In this document: piece by piece, positions 11,483 to 24,700 of the stretch
Position numbering within the stretch: position 1 is the first letter of the stretch
Layout of the letters: every line of letters starts with the position of its first letter
From: Luzula sylvatica
Lineage: Eukaryota; Streptophyta; Magnoliopsida; Poales; Juncaceae
Direction: 5' to 3'
Length of the DNA: 64,000 nt
NCBI GenBank assembly: GCA_946800325.1
Contig: OX326956.1
Span: 18,566,667 to 18,630,666 of the forward strand
The notes under the pieces: model-generated
Seen by the model: only the letters and a program-made list of their open reading frames with translations
Database searches by the model: none
Told to the model about the DNA's origin: nothing
Made by a program: the position numbers and the translations under genes

Positions 11483-12640
11483 TGTCTAGGGTAGTCGAAT
11501 CAAAAGACGGAACAAAATCATCGCGTTCATAACCCAAACATGGTTCAATTTGAATAATGCTCCAATCTACATGTCCGGTTTCTACATTATTACAAAATAT
11601 TAATCAATTGAATCAATTGATACAATAAATTAATCCAAAAATTAATAAAATTAACACTAAAATTCAATTTCTTAGATGATTTAATCAATGGAACTAATCC
11701 GGTGTAGAAGAAGTTCCACAATTTGGATCCGTCATTTTTTAGGATTTTGATACGAAGAAGAGAGGCGAGAGAGAGAGAGAAATTTGCGAGAGAAAGGGTT
11801 GGAGAGAGGAGAGAAAATAAGTGTTGTGAGCGAAAGGGTTGGAGAGAGAGAGAAATTTGCTGTGAGCGCAGCGAGAGAACTAGAGAGAGAGCGCAGCAAG
11901 AGAGTGAGCGAGAGAATGGGGAGAGAGCGCAGCGAGAGTTTAATTTGACAATTATGTCACTGTGGAAGCAAATTTATAGTCGGCTTATATTTGATCTTTG
12001 ATATATGCCGTAAACAAAAAAATGTTGATATTCCCATACTAATTTGACAAAAGTTTAGTTTTCATTTGCACTAAAATAATGTGTCTATTCTACTAAAATT
12101 GGAGTTATAAAATTTTCTAACTTCTGTGTGTATTGTATTTCTAGATACGATTGAGGGAACACATAAGATCGAAAATATATATACTATTTTGTGTAAAATA
12201 TAAATAAATCCTTAAACATACAAATTGAAGAAATAGAAAAACAACGTCAACAATATAAACTAATTGATTGTGTTGATAAAAAAAACATGTAGAAGAAATA
12301 TAGTACATATTCATATTTTTTATTTTAAAAATGAAGGGAAAAAGCAGGGCTAATATTTTCCTCTTTCTCAGGCATACCTCTTCTCCGTTCTCAGATCTTG
12401 GCAATGTGAGTTTTCTTCTCTTTCCGAAGCCTCTTTTGAATCGCCTAAGCGTTGCTTTCGTCTCAAGGCAGTGTGAATTTTCTCCGACTTGTTCTTTGAA
12501 ATAGTCCACATGCGTGTTTTTCATTCGTAATGTGATTTTTTGGGGACTAAATGTTTTGAATTACCCGTACTTTTATTTTGGACTTTGTGTAATTTTTTTG
12601 TGTCACATCATCACTTTCATTTCAACCATTAAAATATAAT
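11483..12640. other. Intergenic, with a GAGA-rich tract
   Basis: About 11755-11940 is a degenerate GAGA/GAGCGCAGCGAGA tract with two near-identical blocks (GAGAGAAATTTGC). It leaves an Arg/Glu-rich frame open by composition only. The remainder, including an AT-rich frame at 12141-12524 on the minus strand, shows no gene I can support. Confidence 0.5.
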
Positions 12641-14075
12641 GTGTGATAATATTTATACAATTAATTAATTATTGATTTTAATATAATCATAATTTTTTTG
12701 AAGACATTTATGGTCAGTCTGGTTCGAGGTTATCTGCATACATCTTTGTTTCATAAGCAAGAATACTAAATGCCATATGACATAATCTCCAAATCTACTT
12801 GCTTTTGAACCGATAAGGATGATATTTGGTCACCATTTGAAATTGACAAATATATAATATAATATTACATTAAATATTTTAAGTTTATTTATTCATATAT
12901 AATATATAATGATAATATAATATAATGAGTCGATCTGGATACAAAATTAGGATTTCAAGTGAAATTGGAGATAATTTTGATGGATAAGGTTTCGATTTGG
13001 ATACAAAAGAGCAAATAATCAAAAAAATAAATAAAAATAATCTCAAATACAGTAATTATAATATTTATTATCTTTTACAATGGCCTTTGACGACCCTTCA
13101 TAATCAATGACCAACAACTTGCAAATATTATTTATGGAATGTTCCAAACACTATTTCTAAAAACTTCTCCAAGTTTAAGTGGCTTGAAAACAATTAAAAA
13201 CCTTACGAGAATGTTTAGAAATTCTCGATTCATGGAAATTAGGTAAATTTATCCGCCGATCCATGTCATAACTACAATAATTTTTATTATTTGATTTTCT
13301 CTAGTTTCTCAATTTCTCCATTTAAGCTAATAAAATCAAATTGCATTTATTTTTTATTATCAAATTCTTGCATACAACTGAAATTATAATGAACCGTTTG
13401 TATTTATAATTAAAAAAATCTCATAATTGATGTGAGAAAAAAAACACGATTCGCATGCATACAAAATTGGTTAAACATTGTAAAAAGCACAAGCACATTA
13501 TGAATGAACTAACTACATGAAAAATACATATTAATTGAGAATATCGTCACTACGCTTCGTGTACAATATAATTTGAGTAGTGATATACCTCCCTAGTATT
13601 TCTCTCCAATAATTTTGATGACGTAGATATGTATTAAATTATTAATACATTAAAAATTAATACATGTCATAATTTATGATGAGATTATTTTAGTTTATGA
13701 TTGAATATTCAATTAAGATATTAAATCATGAATTAAGATGTAATAATTTATGATTGAATATTCAAAAAAATTAAAAAAAGGTGCAAATTGGTCCAACATT
13801 TTATTTATAATTTTTGTTAAACAGATCGTATCAGTCAGTCTATGCACTATTATTTTTTGAATTTATGAATTTATCCATATATATTGGGTTGTATAATCTA
13901 ATATAATATGGTAATTAATATGTATGCTATAGTTATAGTTACTTTATTGGGATTGACAATATATATTTTTAGGAGAGTTTTATCATACACCCATTTTATT
14001 TATGATACATTCTTTTTCAAGGATATTTTGAGTAATTATCAATTAATGAGTATTTAAGTTAAATTTTCAAGTATA

Positions 14076-16492
14076 CTAGGAGATTACCCGCGCTTCGCGG
14101 CGGTTTTGTTTCATTTGTTTTACCATACACATAATATATACAAATAATATATAGTTATGATTTTTCGGGAGCAAATATAAGAATTTATGAAAATATATAT
14201 CATATTGATTAATAAAGTTTGATGATGACAAAATTATTATATTATTTTTTAAAATGACACATTGCGAAATATTTATTTAGTACTTAATGCAACACAAATA
14301 AAAAAAAAATGTCACTATAAAATAATAAAACAACATACGTGGACATAAACAAAAATCAAAACCAATATATGTTAAATTTTCATATCTAAAATTTTCATAT
14401 TTATTTAGTACTTATTTAGTATTTTAAATTTTCATATCTAAAATTAAGAATAATAACATTGTAAAAATTTAATAAAATTATTTGTGTCTGATAAATTTTA
14501 TGTTTCATGTTTATTATTGAAAAATATTATATAAGTTAAAGAAATTATATGTGTTTAGTAAACTAATATCTTTCACTACTTTTTTTTTTCAAGATTAACA
14601 TGAAAGTGTTTTAAGTAAAAATACAAATATAACATAATTGTTTTAAAAAAAATAATAATAATTAGGATGTGCAATTTTTTTCAATTATATTTTTAAAAAT
14701 AATAATAATTAGGATTACAAGTCGTTAATGGAATTATATTTATTTTTATATCTTTTTTTACATAATTATTTTCATAGTTTTAAGTTAAAGAAAAATATTG
14801 AATATATGATAATAAAATACTTAGTAGTATGTGCAATTTTTTTTCAATTATAGTTTTAAAAATAAGAATAATAATTAGGCTTACAAGTCATTAATGTAAT
14901 TATATTTATTTTTGTATCTTTTTTTACATAATTATTTTCATAATTTTAAGTTAGAGAAAAATATTAAATATATGACAATATGGATCTCAAAATAAATATA
15001 AAATTCAAACCAATATATTTCTTAATTTTTTTAAATTATATTATGAAAATACTAACAATATTTGATGTATGTTTTATGATATTATATATTAATTTATTAA
15101 TGTTAGATATTTAAACTCTTCACATTCTATTTATATTCACAATTGATCATGTAACATATTGTGAAAAAATTCAAAACAAAATACAACTTGTCCAACATGA
15201 ACCTAACAAATAATATTTTGACACGTCATCAATGTAAGGTGATGTGGCCTTCTAAAATTGCTTAAAACTATGTGTAAAATAAGGGACACATAAATATGTG
15301 TCCCTTATTTTAAAGTTTTGATTTAATTTGTAGATATTTATGTGTCCATTATTTTACACATAGTTTTAAGCAATTTTAGAAAGCCACATCACCTTACATT
15401 GATGACGTGTCAAAATATTATTTGTTAGGTTCATGTTGGACAAGTTGTATTTTGTGTTGAATTTTTTCACAATATGTTACATGATCAATTGTGAATACAA
15501 ATAGAATGTGGAGAGTTTAAATATCTAATATTAATAAATTAATATATAATATCATAAAAAATACATCAAATATTGTTAGTATTTTCATAATATAATTTAA
15601 AAAAATTAAGAAATATATTGTCTTGAATTTTATCTTTATTTTGAGATCCATATTGTCATATATTTAATATTTTTCTCTAACTTAAAATTATGAAAACAAT
15701 TATGTAAAAAAAGATATAAAAATAAATATAATTACATTAATGACTTGTAATCCTAATTATTATTATTTTTAAAACTATAATTGAAAAAAAATGCACATAC
15801 TACTAAGTATGTTATTATCATATATTCAATATTTTTCTCTAACTTACAATTATGAAAATAATTATGTAAAAAAGATATAAAAATAATATAATTACATTAA
15901 TGACTTGTAAACCTAATTATTAATATTTTTAAAATTATAATTGAAAAAAATTGCACATCCTAATTATTATTATTATTTTTTAAAACAATTATGTTATATT
16001 TGTATTTTTACTTAAAACATTTTCATGTTAATCTTTAAAAAAAAAAAAGTAATGAAAGATATTAATTTACTAAACACAAATAATTTCTTTAACTTATATA
16101 ATATTTTTCAATAATAAACATGAAACATAAAATTTATCAGACACACATAATCTTTTATAATTTTTACAATGTTATTATTCTTAATTTTAGATACGAAAAT
16201 TTAAAATATCATATGGTTTTGATTTTTGTTTATGTCCACGCATGTTGTTTTATTATTTTATAGTGACATTTATTTTTTCTGTATGTGTTGCATTAAAGTA
16301 TTAAATAAATATTTCGCAATGTGTCATATTAAAAAATAATATAATAATTTTGTCATCATCAAACTTTCTTAATCAATATGATATTTATTTTCATAAAGTC
16401 TTATATTTGCTCTAAAAAAATCATAACTATATATTATGTGTACGGTAAAACAAATGAAACAAAACCGCCGTGAAGCGCGGGTAATCTCCTAG
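14076..16492. mobile_element. 2.4 kb inverted repeat with Helitron-type termini at both ends
   Basis: The left arm (14076-15297) and right arm (15334-16492) are reverse complements with few mismatches, around a 36-bp spacer. Both outer ends show a Helitron 3' signature read outward: a GC hairpin (CCGCCGTGAAGCGCGGG on the right, its partner on the left) then AATCTCCTAG, with host T next (A on the plus strand at the left). The arms are non-coding and AT-rich. This could be two Helitron-derived copies inserted head to head or one inverted-duplication element. A transcript would form a long hairpin. Confidence 0.8.
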
Positions 16493-16859
16493 TAAGTTGT
16501 AATGATATATGCTCTATAAAGAGATAATAAGGCCACTAAAATTAAGTACTTAAAAAAATTCTCATTGCACAAATTAATCAATTGAAAAATATATAATGTT
16601 AAGAGTTATAATGATTAACATTGTAATTGAGATATTAGATGAAAACAAAATGATCAATGAATCTTCGTAAGACGTATTATTTCATATAATAAATAATATA
16701 TCTGTCAAAATTGTAGAGGTCTATGCTAATATTTTTTTTCTGATATAATACATTTCGTATGCGAATGGTTCATTACAATGATATGGTTCAAATAAATATA
16801 TAAAATAATATTACATTATATATGTTTAGTTTAGTTATTCATGTATAATGATAATTTTG

Positions 16860-17600
16860 ATACGAGAAGAGATTTCCAGATAGCTATATGACACGATGAG
16901 TGAAACTAGATTTCTGAAAGAAAAAAATAACACACAAAACAGAGGAATATTCCCATATAAGATCGGTACTCAATCACGCTCGCGATTACATTGATTTAAT
17001 TTTAATGTTTTGAATTTGGTTTCATGTTTTTACTAATTGGAATAGTACTTCTTTCTGGCCTCTTCAAAGAAGAGAATTTCGAATATTTTTATTTTATTTT
17101 TACTTTTTGAATGTTTCTTCTTTATTGCAGCTTGAAAGAAGATGATTCGGAATGGCTTGATTTTTCTTTTTACTATTTTGAAAGTTTGTTTCTAATTGCA
17201 GCTTCAAACAAGAGGAATTCGAAGGAATTGTCGTATTCTTCTATTCATACAGAAAGTTGTACAAAGAAAATGGTAAAAAAAATCCTCCTTCTGCACCATT
17301 CTGTTTCTAATGATAGCACATATACAATATTGTTTTATTGAATCATAACAATGGAGAAACACAATTATTCAAACTTCTATTTTTCAAAAAAAAAAAAAAA
17401 AAAAAAAAATTCAAACTTGTTAAAAAAATTTACAACATTGTTTTTGAAATCGAATCATTATACCACCATTTCTTATAATTTATTTAAATTTATTTAAATG
17501 TATAATTAATTTTGTCAAATAAAATAAAATGCGTTATTTAATTTATAAATATCCAAAAATAAAATAATATCTAATATAATATTATATTTTATATTTTAAG
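16860..17600. repeat. Block of the long array unit, with intron-like repeats
   Basis: Homologous to 31960-32360 and, after the Helitron there, 36660-36800 and 37300-37530. It contains two or three degenerate repeats ending in TTCTAATTGCAG (a polypyrimidine-plus-CAG splice acceptor-like end) followed by CTT-AAA-AAGAGGA-TTCGAA. A poly(A) run is at 17384-17409. No domain is recognised in the short frame at 17111-17341. Confidence 0.55.
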
Positions 17601-18466
17601 TTTATTTATTCGTATATAATGATAATATAATGAGTCGATCTGGGACAAAATTAGGACTTCGAGTGAAATTGGAGATAATTTTGACGGATTAGGTTTCGAT
17701 TTGGATACAAAACTCAAAAGAGCAAAAGATACAAAGCTCGATTTGGAGATAATTACAGTGGTGTTTGATTACATTTTATGATCGACCTTGACCAACAACT
17801 TGTAAATATTATTTCTAAAATTTCTCGCATTTAATATTATTACTAACAAGTAACTAGTAATCTTTAATTTGTATGATCCGTGAACTAATATCTATACGAC
17901 ATTTAAGTTTTTAGAATTTTTGTTACACAAGTTTTAACTGACAAATTTTTTAAATGTTTACCAAAACGTACATGAGCTCTTGATTCATGGACACTAGGTA
18001 AATTTATTTGCCGATCCATGTCATAACTACAATCATTTTTCTTATTTGATTTTCTCTGATTTCCCAATTTCTCCATTTATGCTAATAAAATCCGATTGCA
18101 TTTTTATTTTACCAAATTCTTGCATGCAACTGAATTAATACTGAGAAGTATGTATTTATAATTAAAAAAAATCTCATAATTGATGTGACAAAAAAAAACA
18201 CTATTGTCATGCATAAAATATTGGTTAAGCATTGATAAAATGCAAACACATTATGAATGAACTAACTTCCATGAAAAAAATAGATTACACGAGGATATCA
18301 TCAATCCTCTTCATATACAATTATAATTATTATTTGTTCTTAAATGAAACAAACCATATCATTCTATGCATTATTTATTTTGAATTTATGGATTTATTAA
18401 TATATTTTGGGTTTTTTTTGGGTTGTATAGTCTAATGGTATTCAATATTTATGCTATAGTTATAGG

Positions 18467-19042
18467 TAGGGGTGTCAACGGTTCGGATAGTGGTCATACC
18501 AGATCCATATCCATATTTTTTTCGAATACGGATCCGGATACGGTACCCGGATCCGGATACGGTTCGGATATTAAATGGATACGGATACGGTTCGGATATT
18601 GTCGGATACGGATACGGATACGGATACGGATCCTATTCGGATATTAAAACGGATATTATGATATAATAATATAATAATAATTTTAGAATTCAAGTCTTGA
18701 ATATTTTATAATTTTAAAACAAATTATATATCTATATATAGTGATTATTGATTTATTAAGTATTATTATGAACTAAAATATAGTTATTGTATATTAGATA
18801 TTACTATTATTTTGATCATGATTTCAGCAAAACGGTTACCCGTTTATAAATTTTATTCGGATCCGGATCCATATCCGGATCCATCAATATATTAGCTCTT
18901 AGATCCGGATCCATACCCGTAAAAACGGATCCGGTTCCGGATCCGGTTCCATCCGGATCCGGATATTTTTTTTCGGATCCGGATATTTCTTCGGATACGG
19001 TTCGGGTCGGTTCGGGCAGTATCCGCCCCATTGACACCCCTA
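18467..19042. mobile_element. hAT-type MITE, GGATACGGATCC-rich
   Basis: Terminal inverted repeats TAGGGGTGTCAA / TTGACACCCCTA are flanked by an exact 8-bp direct repeat GTTATAGG (18459-18466 and 19043-19050), which is diagnostic of hAT insertions. The interior is a degenerate array of CGGATACGGATCCGG on both arms with an AT-rich middle. It has no coding capacity. The uninterrupted host sequence survives in another array unit at about 13925-13975. Confidence 0.9.
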
Positions 19043-20115
19043 GTTATAGGTTACTTCATTGGGTTTGACAATATATATTTTTAGGCCTGCAATTGCCCAC
19101 AAGATCCATTTTAGAATAATAAGAACTAATAAAATAGCATGGCAGTGAGTACATGCTTTAAGCATTTTAATTGAGATATATATCCTATAAATAGATTCAA
19201 ATCACATGACTGCTCATTATGTTGTTATGAAATATATGTCCTATAAAGAGATAATAAGACTGCTAAGATTAAGTACTCAATTTTTTTTCCACTGCACAAA
19301 ATAATCAAGTGAAAAATATATAGTGTTTAAGAGTTTTGTGTTAAAAGTTATAATGATTGGCATTGTAATTGAGATATTAGATGAAAACAAAATGATCAAT
19401 GAATCTTCGTATGATGTATTATTTCAAATAATGAATAATATATCTGTCAAAATTTTAGAGGTATATGCTAATATTTTTTCTGATATAATACATTTCGTAT
19501 CCGAATGGTTCATCACAGTGATACGGTTCAAATAAATATGTAATATAATATTACATTATATATGTTTAGTTTATTTATTCATGCATAATGATGATTTTGA
19601 TGGGTTAGGTTTTGATTTGGATACAAGCTCATAAGAGCAAAAAGTACAAATAAAAGTACTCACAATTTCATTATAATATTCAGTATTTTTTACAATGGGG
19701 TGTAATGACATTTTGTAATCAACATTATTTCAAAAACTTCTCCGCATTTAATATAATTACTCACTAATAGAATCTTTACATTGTATGACCCACGAACTAA
19801 CACCTTAATTAATTAAATCCGAGATTTATGTTTTTGGAAATTTTTGTTATGCAAGTTTGAACTTTTACGCGAATATTCAGAAGCTCTCGATTCATGGAAA
19901 CTAGGTAAATTTATCCGCCGATTCATGTCATAACTACAATAATTTTAATTATTTGATTTGCTCCGATTTCTCAAATTCTCCATTTAAGCTAATAAATCAA
20001 AATGCATTTATATTTTTATTATCAAATTCTTGCATGCCACTGAAGTAATAATGAATAGTTCGTATTTATAACTAAAAATCTCATAATTGATGTGTGAGAA
20101 AAAAATACTATTCAC

Positions 20116-20981
20116 TAGGGGTGTACACAAAATTCTCCAACCCGCTCAATCGGACCGGGACCGATCCGTTTTTATGGGTTTCGAAATTGTTGGATCGGAA
20201 CCCGGACCAACCCGGACCGACCCGATTTTTGCGGGTCGGGTTGCGGATTTGAAATTAAAAATCTGGATTAACCCAACCCGACCCACAGACTATCAAACTT
20301 CCAATAAATTAAGAAAAAACTTATTGATATCTCTGATAATTTAGAAAGTTAATAATTATCATATATATCCTCTACATTAGTTTAACATAAATTAGACTTA
20401 GTTTTCCTCCACTTCAATTAATAATCCACTAAATTACTAACCACGTTGGAGGCATATGATGTTAATTATCCATAATATAACTCAATAGTCAATAAGATGA
20501 TGAATCCTTTTTTTATTTACATCACGCTGGAAACATACGAAGTTGCAATAAACAAAACAACAACATAAAACATCTTCATGGAACACAAATTTAAGAATTC
20601 CAGTTTATTTAATTAATGTTATATTATATGATTCAAGTACAAGTGGTACCATCGAATTTGGTGTTTGTTATATTATATGGTTTAATTAAATTAAGATTTA
20701 TGTTTCAATTGTGACTCATGTGTTTGTTAAAATAATTTTGATGATTTAATCAAAAATATAGTTCTTATTGAATATTTTGTTTTTGTTACATATGAATAAT
20801 TGAATACATATCTATATAGTATATACTAGGCAAAAAAAACCCGGCTAACCCGCCCAACCCGGTTATGTTGGGTTTCGAAATTTTTATATGTATCATGAGT
20901 TGGGTTGGGTTGGAAAAATATAAATCCGTTCTAAGTGGGTTGGGTTATAGTTTCGATAAGAACCCGCTACGTACACCCCTA
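20116..20981. mobile_element. hAT-type MITE, CCCGACCC-rich
   Basis: Ends TAGGGGTGTAC / GTACACCCCTA are inverted repeats flanked by exact 8-bp duplications CTATTCAC (20108-20115 and 20982-20989). The interior has ACCCGACCC / GGGTTGGGTT stretches near both ends and a non-coding middle. Array units at about 31008 show the empty site (CTATTCACATGCAT). Confidence 0.9.
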
Positions 20982-21179
20982 CTATTCACATGTTGAAAAT
21001 TGGTTAAACATTGATAAAATGCACAAACACATTATAAATGAACTAACTTCCGTGAAAAATACAGATTAGTTGAGAATATCGTCACTATGCTTCGTGGACA
21101 ATTATAATTATAATTTGTCCTTAAATGAAACAAACCATATCAGTCTATGCATTATTTATTTTGAATTTATGAATTTATT

Positions 21180-21415
21180 TGTTATAAATAAATACAAACA
21201 AGAAATAAAGAAGACAAGAAAGAAAGAGGAAAGATAGAAACAAATTTCTATTCAAGATTGAATCCCCTCATAGTACATAGATGGTCTATATTTATAGGGA
21301 ATGAAAATTCCTAAACAATACATTAATTACATTTAATCATATTAAATAAGAATATCAAAACCTATATGCAAGTGCATGAATATTCATACACTTATTAATA
21401 TTAATATTCATAACA
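21180..21415 (-). repeat. 3' LTR of the Copia element
   Basis: 236 bp with TG...CA ends. It differs from its partner by substitutions and a 16-bp indel near the AAGAAAGA-rich stretch, so the insertion is not very recent. Confidence 0.9.
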
Positions 21416-21550
21416 CTCCCCCTTGAATATCCATAAGATTTACATTATGCGCAATATTAGCCATCTCAATTAAAAATCACGCTAGGAAAAACACATTAGG
21501 ATAAAATCCATATCAAACAAGAAGATTACATCGTGCATTATGTCTCCCCC

Positions 21551-21787
21551 TCATGTAGACCAATATAACTTGGTGAAGGAATTTGTCAGGTCATCATTCG
21601 AGCAAATTTGTTGGACGATTATCTCATCATTATTTTGAAGATAATGCGTCGAAAAGAATTTTGATGAGATATGTTTGGTTGTATCTTGTAAATTTAATCC
21701 TTCAGGGATTTTCATGTAAATAACATTATCAAGTGATCCAAACAAATATATTGTCACAACGTCGGTGAGATACATCTGGAGTCCCAT
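21551..21787 (-). pseudogene. Copia polyprotein remnant: RT joined to RNase H end
   Basis: Frame of 78 codons. The first half, YLTDVVTIYLFGSLDNVIYM then KIPEGLN, matches the Copia reverse transcriptase block that normally reads DVVTAYLYGSLD..IYMKIPEG, including the first catalytic Asp. The second half, VQQICSNDDLTNSFTKLY, matches the RNase H C-terminal block (QI.S.DNLADLFTK). In a full element these are several hundred residues apart, so an internal deletion has fused them. The YVDD catalytic box is missing and the product cannot be active. Confidence 0.8.
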
Positions 21788-24700
21788 TTGTATCGTATAT
21801 GTTACATATCATAATTGTTTAGACTACATGTCCAAAATCTTCACGTTTTTCAAGTGAATTTAATTTTTCTTGAATTGTTTCCTTCCGTTTTAGTTACTTT
21901 GAATATGACTGGAGAACTGATGACGGAATTCACTTTGGATATTTATATCATAAAAATCTGCCTCGTTAAAACCTTACTAGCTAAAACTCAATGAGACAAA
22001 AATCCTAGTGAAGGAAAATCTTTGCCAGGAAAAATCTTTGCCAGGAAAATCCAGTGGGACAAAACTATGACCAAGGACAAAAATAGTGCATTGCGTATTA
22101 CTTCTCCCCCTCATGGATACAAATATTTAATGACAAATTCAATTTTTCGCATACGCTGTTTCGAAATATTAGTTGCCAGCGACGAGGTAACTACTTCAGG
22201 AAATATTTATTATATTTGTAATCCATGAAAACAAATGGTTTCACATTCGGTATCTTTTACGTCAAATTTCTTCATTTAGTTCTTATCTTTTAGAGTTCTT
22301 CGGGAGTTCAAATAATTATAATTAAACACTATTTATTTGTAATAAATACGTATTTACAGATTTGATCATTCATACCGATATATATATTCTTACTTATTAT
22401 AACGATTATATCTTATAACTCATATTCTATTCATGCAAAGATCTTTGTAATTTAATATAATATATCTCTCGAGAGTTTGAATTGTATGTGTCGGGCATAC
22501 TAAATCCTACGGGAATTTTCATGAATATTGTAACTATATGAGTCATGTGAATAATTTGTTATAATGAATACAGGACATGATTTTAGTCCTCCAGAAACCT
22601 TAAAAAAAAATTAAAATAAATAAATAAATAAATATAATTTACATCACCATGGTATTTTTCGGACTTCAGGTCCATCAATTTCATTTTCATATGAGATTTC
22701 TGTTATGGCCAATAGTTTTAAATGTCGACATTCCACAATTGATTTAATTGCATATCCTCATTTTATTAATTATATATTTGAAAGCGCACCCATGCCAACT
22801 TTCTTGTAACTATAGTTTCATTTCGGTTCCATTTTCTTCTAGTAGAGACATTATTTTTAGATCTTATTATTTTCAATAATTACAATATTGTCAGGTACCT
22901 GAATCTTCTTCAAAGATTATATTTATGTCAAATCTACTAATAAATGTTTCATTATCCTGTTAAAAAGGATATATATTATTAGAAGTATTATTAACTTCTT
23001 AATTGCCAACTTTTTATCATGCTCTTTCTTATTTCTTTGGATTTTAAATATTGGAACCGATTGGTCGACCACGCTTCAGGCTTATATCAAATTGAAAATT
23101 ATCCAAGGATATCCTATTACAAATATGAGCATTTTAGACTGGAAAGTTTTTATTTATTAATGACTTTTGCAATGATAATTTATTTATGAACTCCTAGTTC
23201 ATGTTTACTTGTTTGAGGATCTGATGTGATGATGCAATCCATATAAATTCTTATTCTTCCAGTTTTATTTCTCTCCCCCTGATTTAGGCATGAGTTGTTG
23301 ATATTTTAATTAATACCTAATGAAGTTCTTCAGGACTTTCATGATATCTTATATCTTAAAAATGTTAACTCATGTTTGGTTTTTTCTTAACACTATATTA
23401 GTTGTTTATGTAATTTCTCCTTCGGGAATTTCATATTTGCAACATACATATTCGACTTTGTTGCTTTCTTGAATGTGAACTTCTAGTTTACAAATAAAAT
23501 TTTAAACTTCTTGTTCGGAATTTCTAGTGCGACTAAATAAAGGTTCAAGATATGAAATTTTCAAGAATAAATCAACTATATATACCAGACACTTATTTTA
23601 ACTCGTCCATGTGTTATCATACATCTACTACACACACAAAATTCAGTGAATATCATTTTGCTCGGTCACTTTCACTTATTATAAAAAATCGGGGAGTACT
23701 TATGATAAATATTTGGTCTTTATAGAGTCATAATCGTGACATGCATATTCTATGTGTAAGCAACTAATTCAAATCATAAACTTGCTTTTATTTTATATAA
23801 TGAACTTCTAGTTCATAATAATATGATTTTAATTTTTACTGATACAAGTGCATGCCATAAAAATAAACAAATATGTTTTTATTAACATAACGACTCTTTC
23901 GGAGCAATATTGATAATGTTTATTCTAGAACAATCAAATAATGACTCTTCTAGAGTCATCAATCATAAACATACGCTCTTGTAATTTAATATTCACTTCT
24001 CTTTATTGATTAAATAAATAATTCGACACAAAACAAGTTTTATCTTGATAAAAAAAAACATCCCTTCTTTTTCTTGTTTTTCTCTTCAAGAGATTCGATA
24101 AACAAATAAGATCATATGTTGAACAACTTGTACAACTATTTCAAGTAACATCTTAAAGAATATATTTTCAGATTCATTGTAATCACATTTTCGTGAGTCT
24201 TTTTTATTTATTATTTGATTTTGTTACTATGATCAACATTTATGTCGCTTATAATTTGGGTTTTAGCCTTCGAGGCAACTTTCACTTCTGGGAATGAAAA
24301 ACTATCAATCGTCAATCTTATTTGTTTTTCAATAAATGAGACATGATAAAATTAATTCAAATACGTATTCAATTCTCTTATTTGTATTTGCTTTTCATGA
24401 GCGGATTTCTTACGTCATAACTAGAAAATAATTTATCTAGAATATCTCCAATACTTTCTTTTTCTGCCAATATTTATTTATATCAAGCTTTTAATATTGG
24501 CTAAATATGTTACATATTTGATGCTCTTGCAACTCCCGGTGCTTTCAATAATACTAGCAACTTAATGCGGCAATCTTCAATTTGAACCTCACAATTTTTA
24601 TATTGAAACTGTAGGCTTCAATAAGATCAATTTTCATTATGTACATCAATAAATTAAATTGAAACTACAACTGCATAAATAAATAAATTGAAATGTGCGA

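Noticed and set aside
11723..12001. 92-codon Arg/Glu-rich frame
   Set aside because: Translation of a GAGA microsatellite-like tract, not a gene.
12141..12524. 127-codon minus-strand frame
   Set aside because: Most of it is AT-rich with no recognisable motif and no promoter; not supported.
18423..18666. Repetitive Asp/Gly/Tyr/Arg-rich frames
   Set aside because: Arise from the CGGATACGGATCC array of a hAT MITE.
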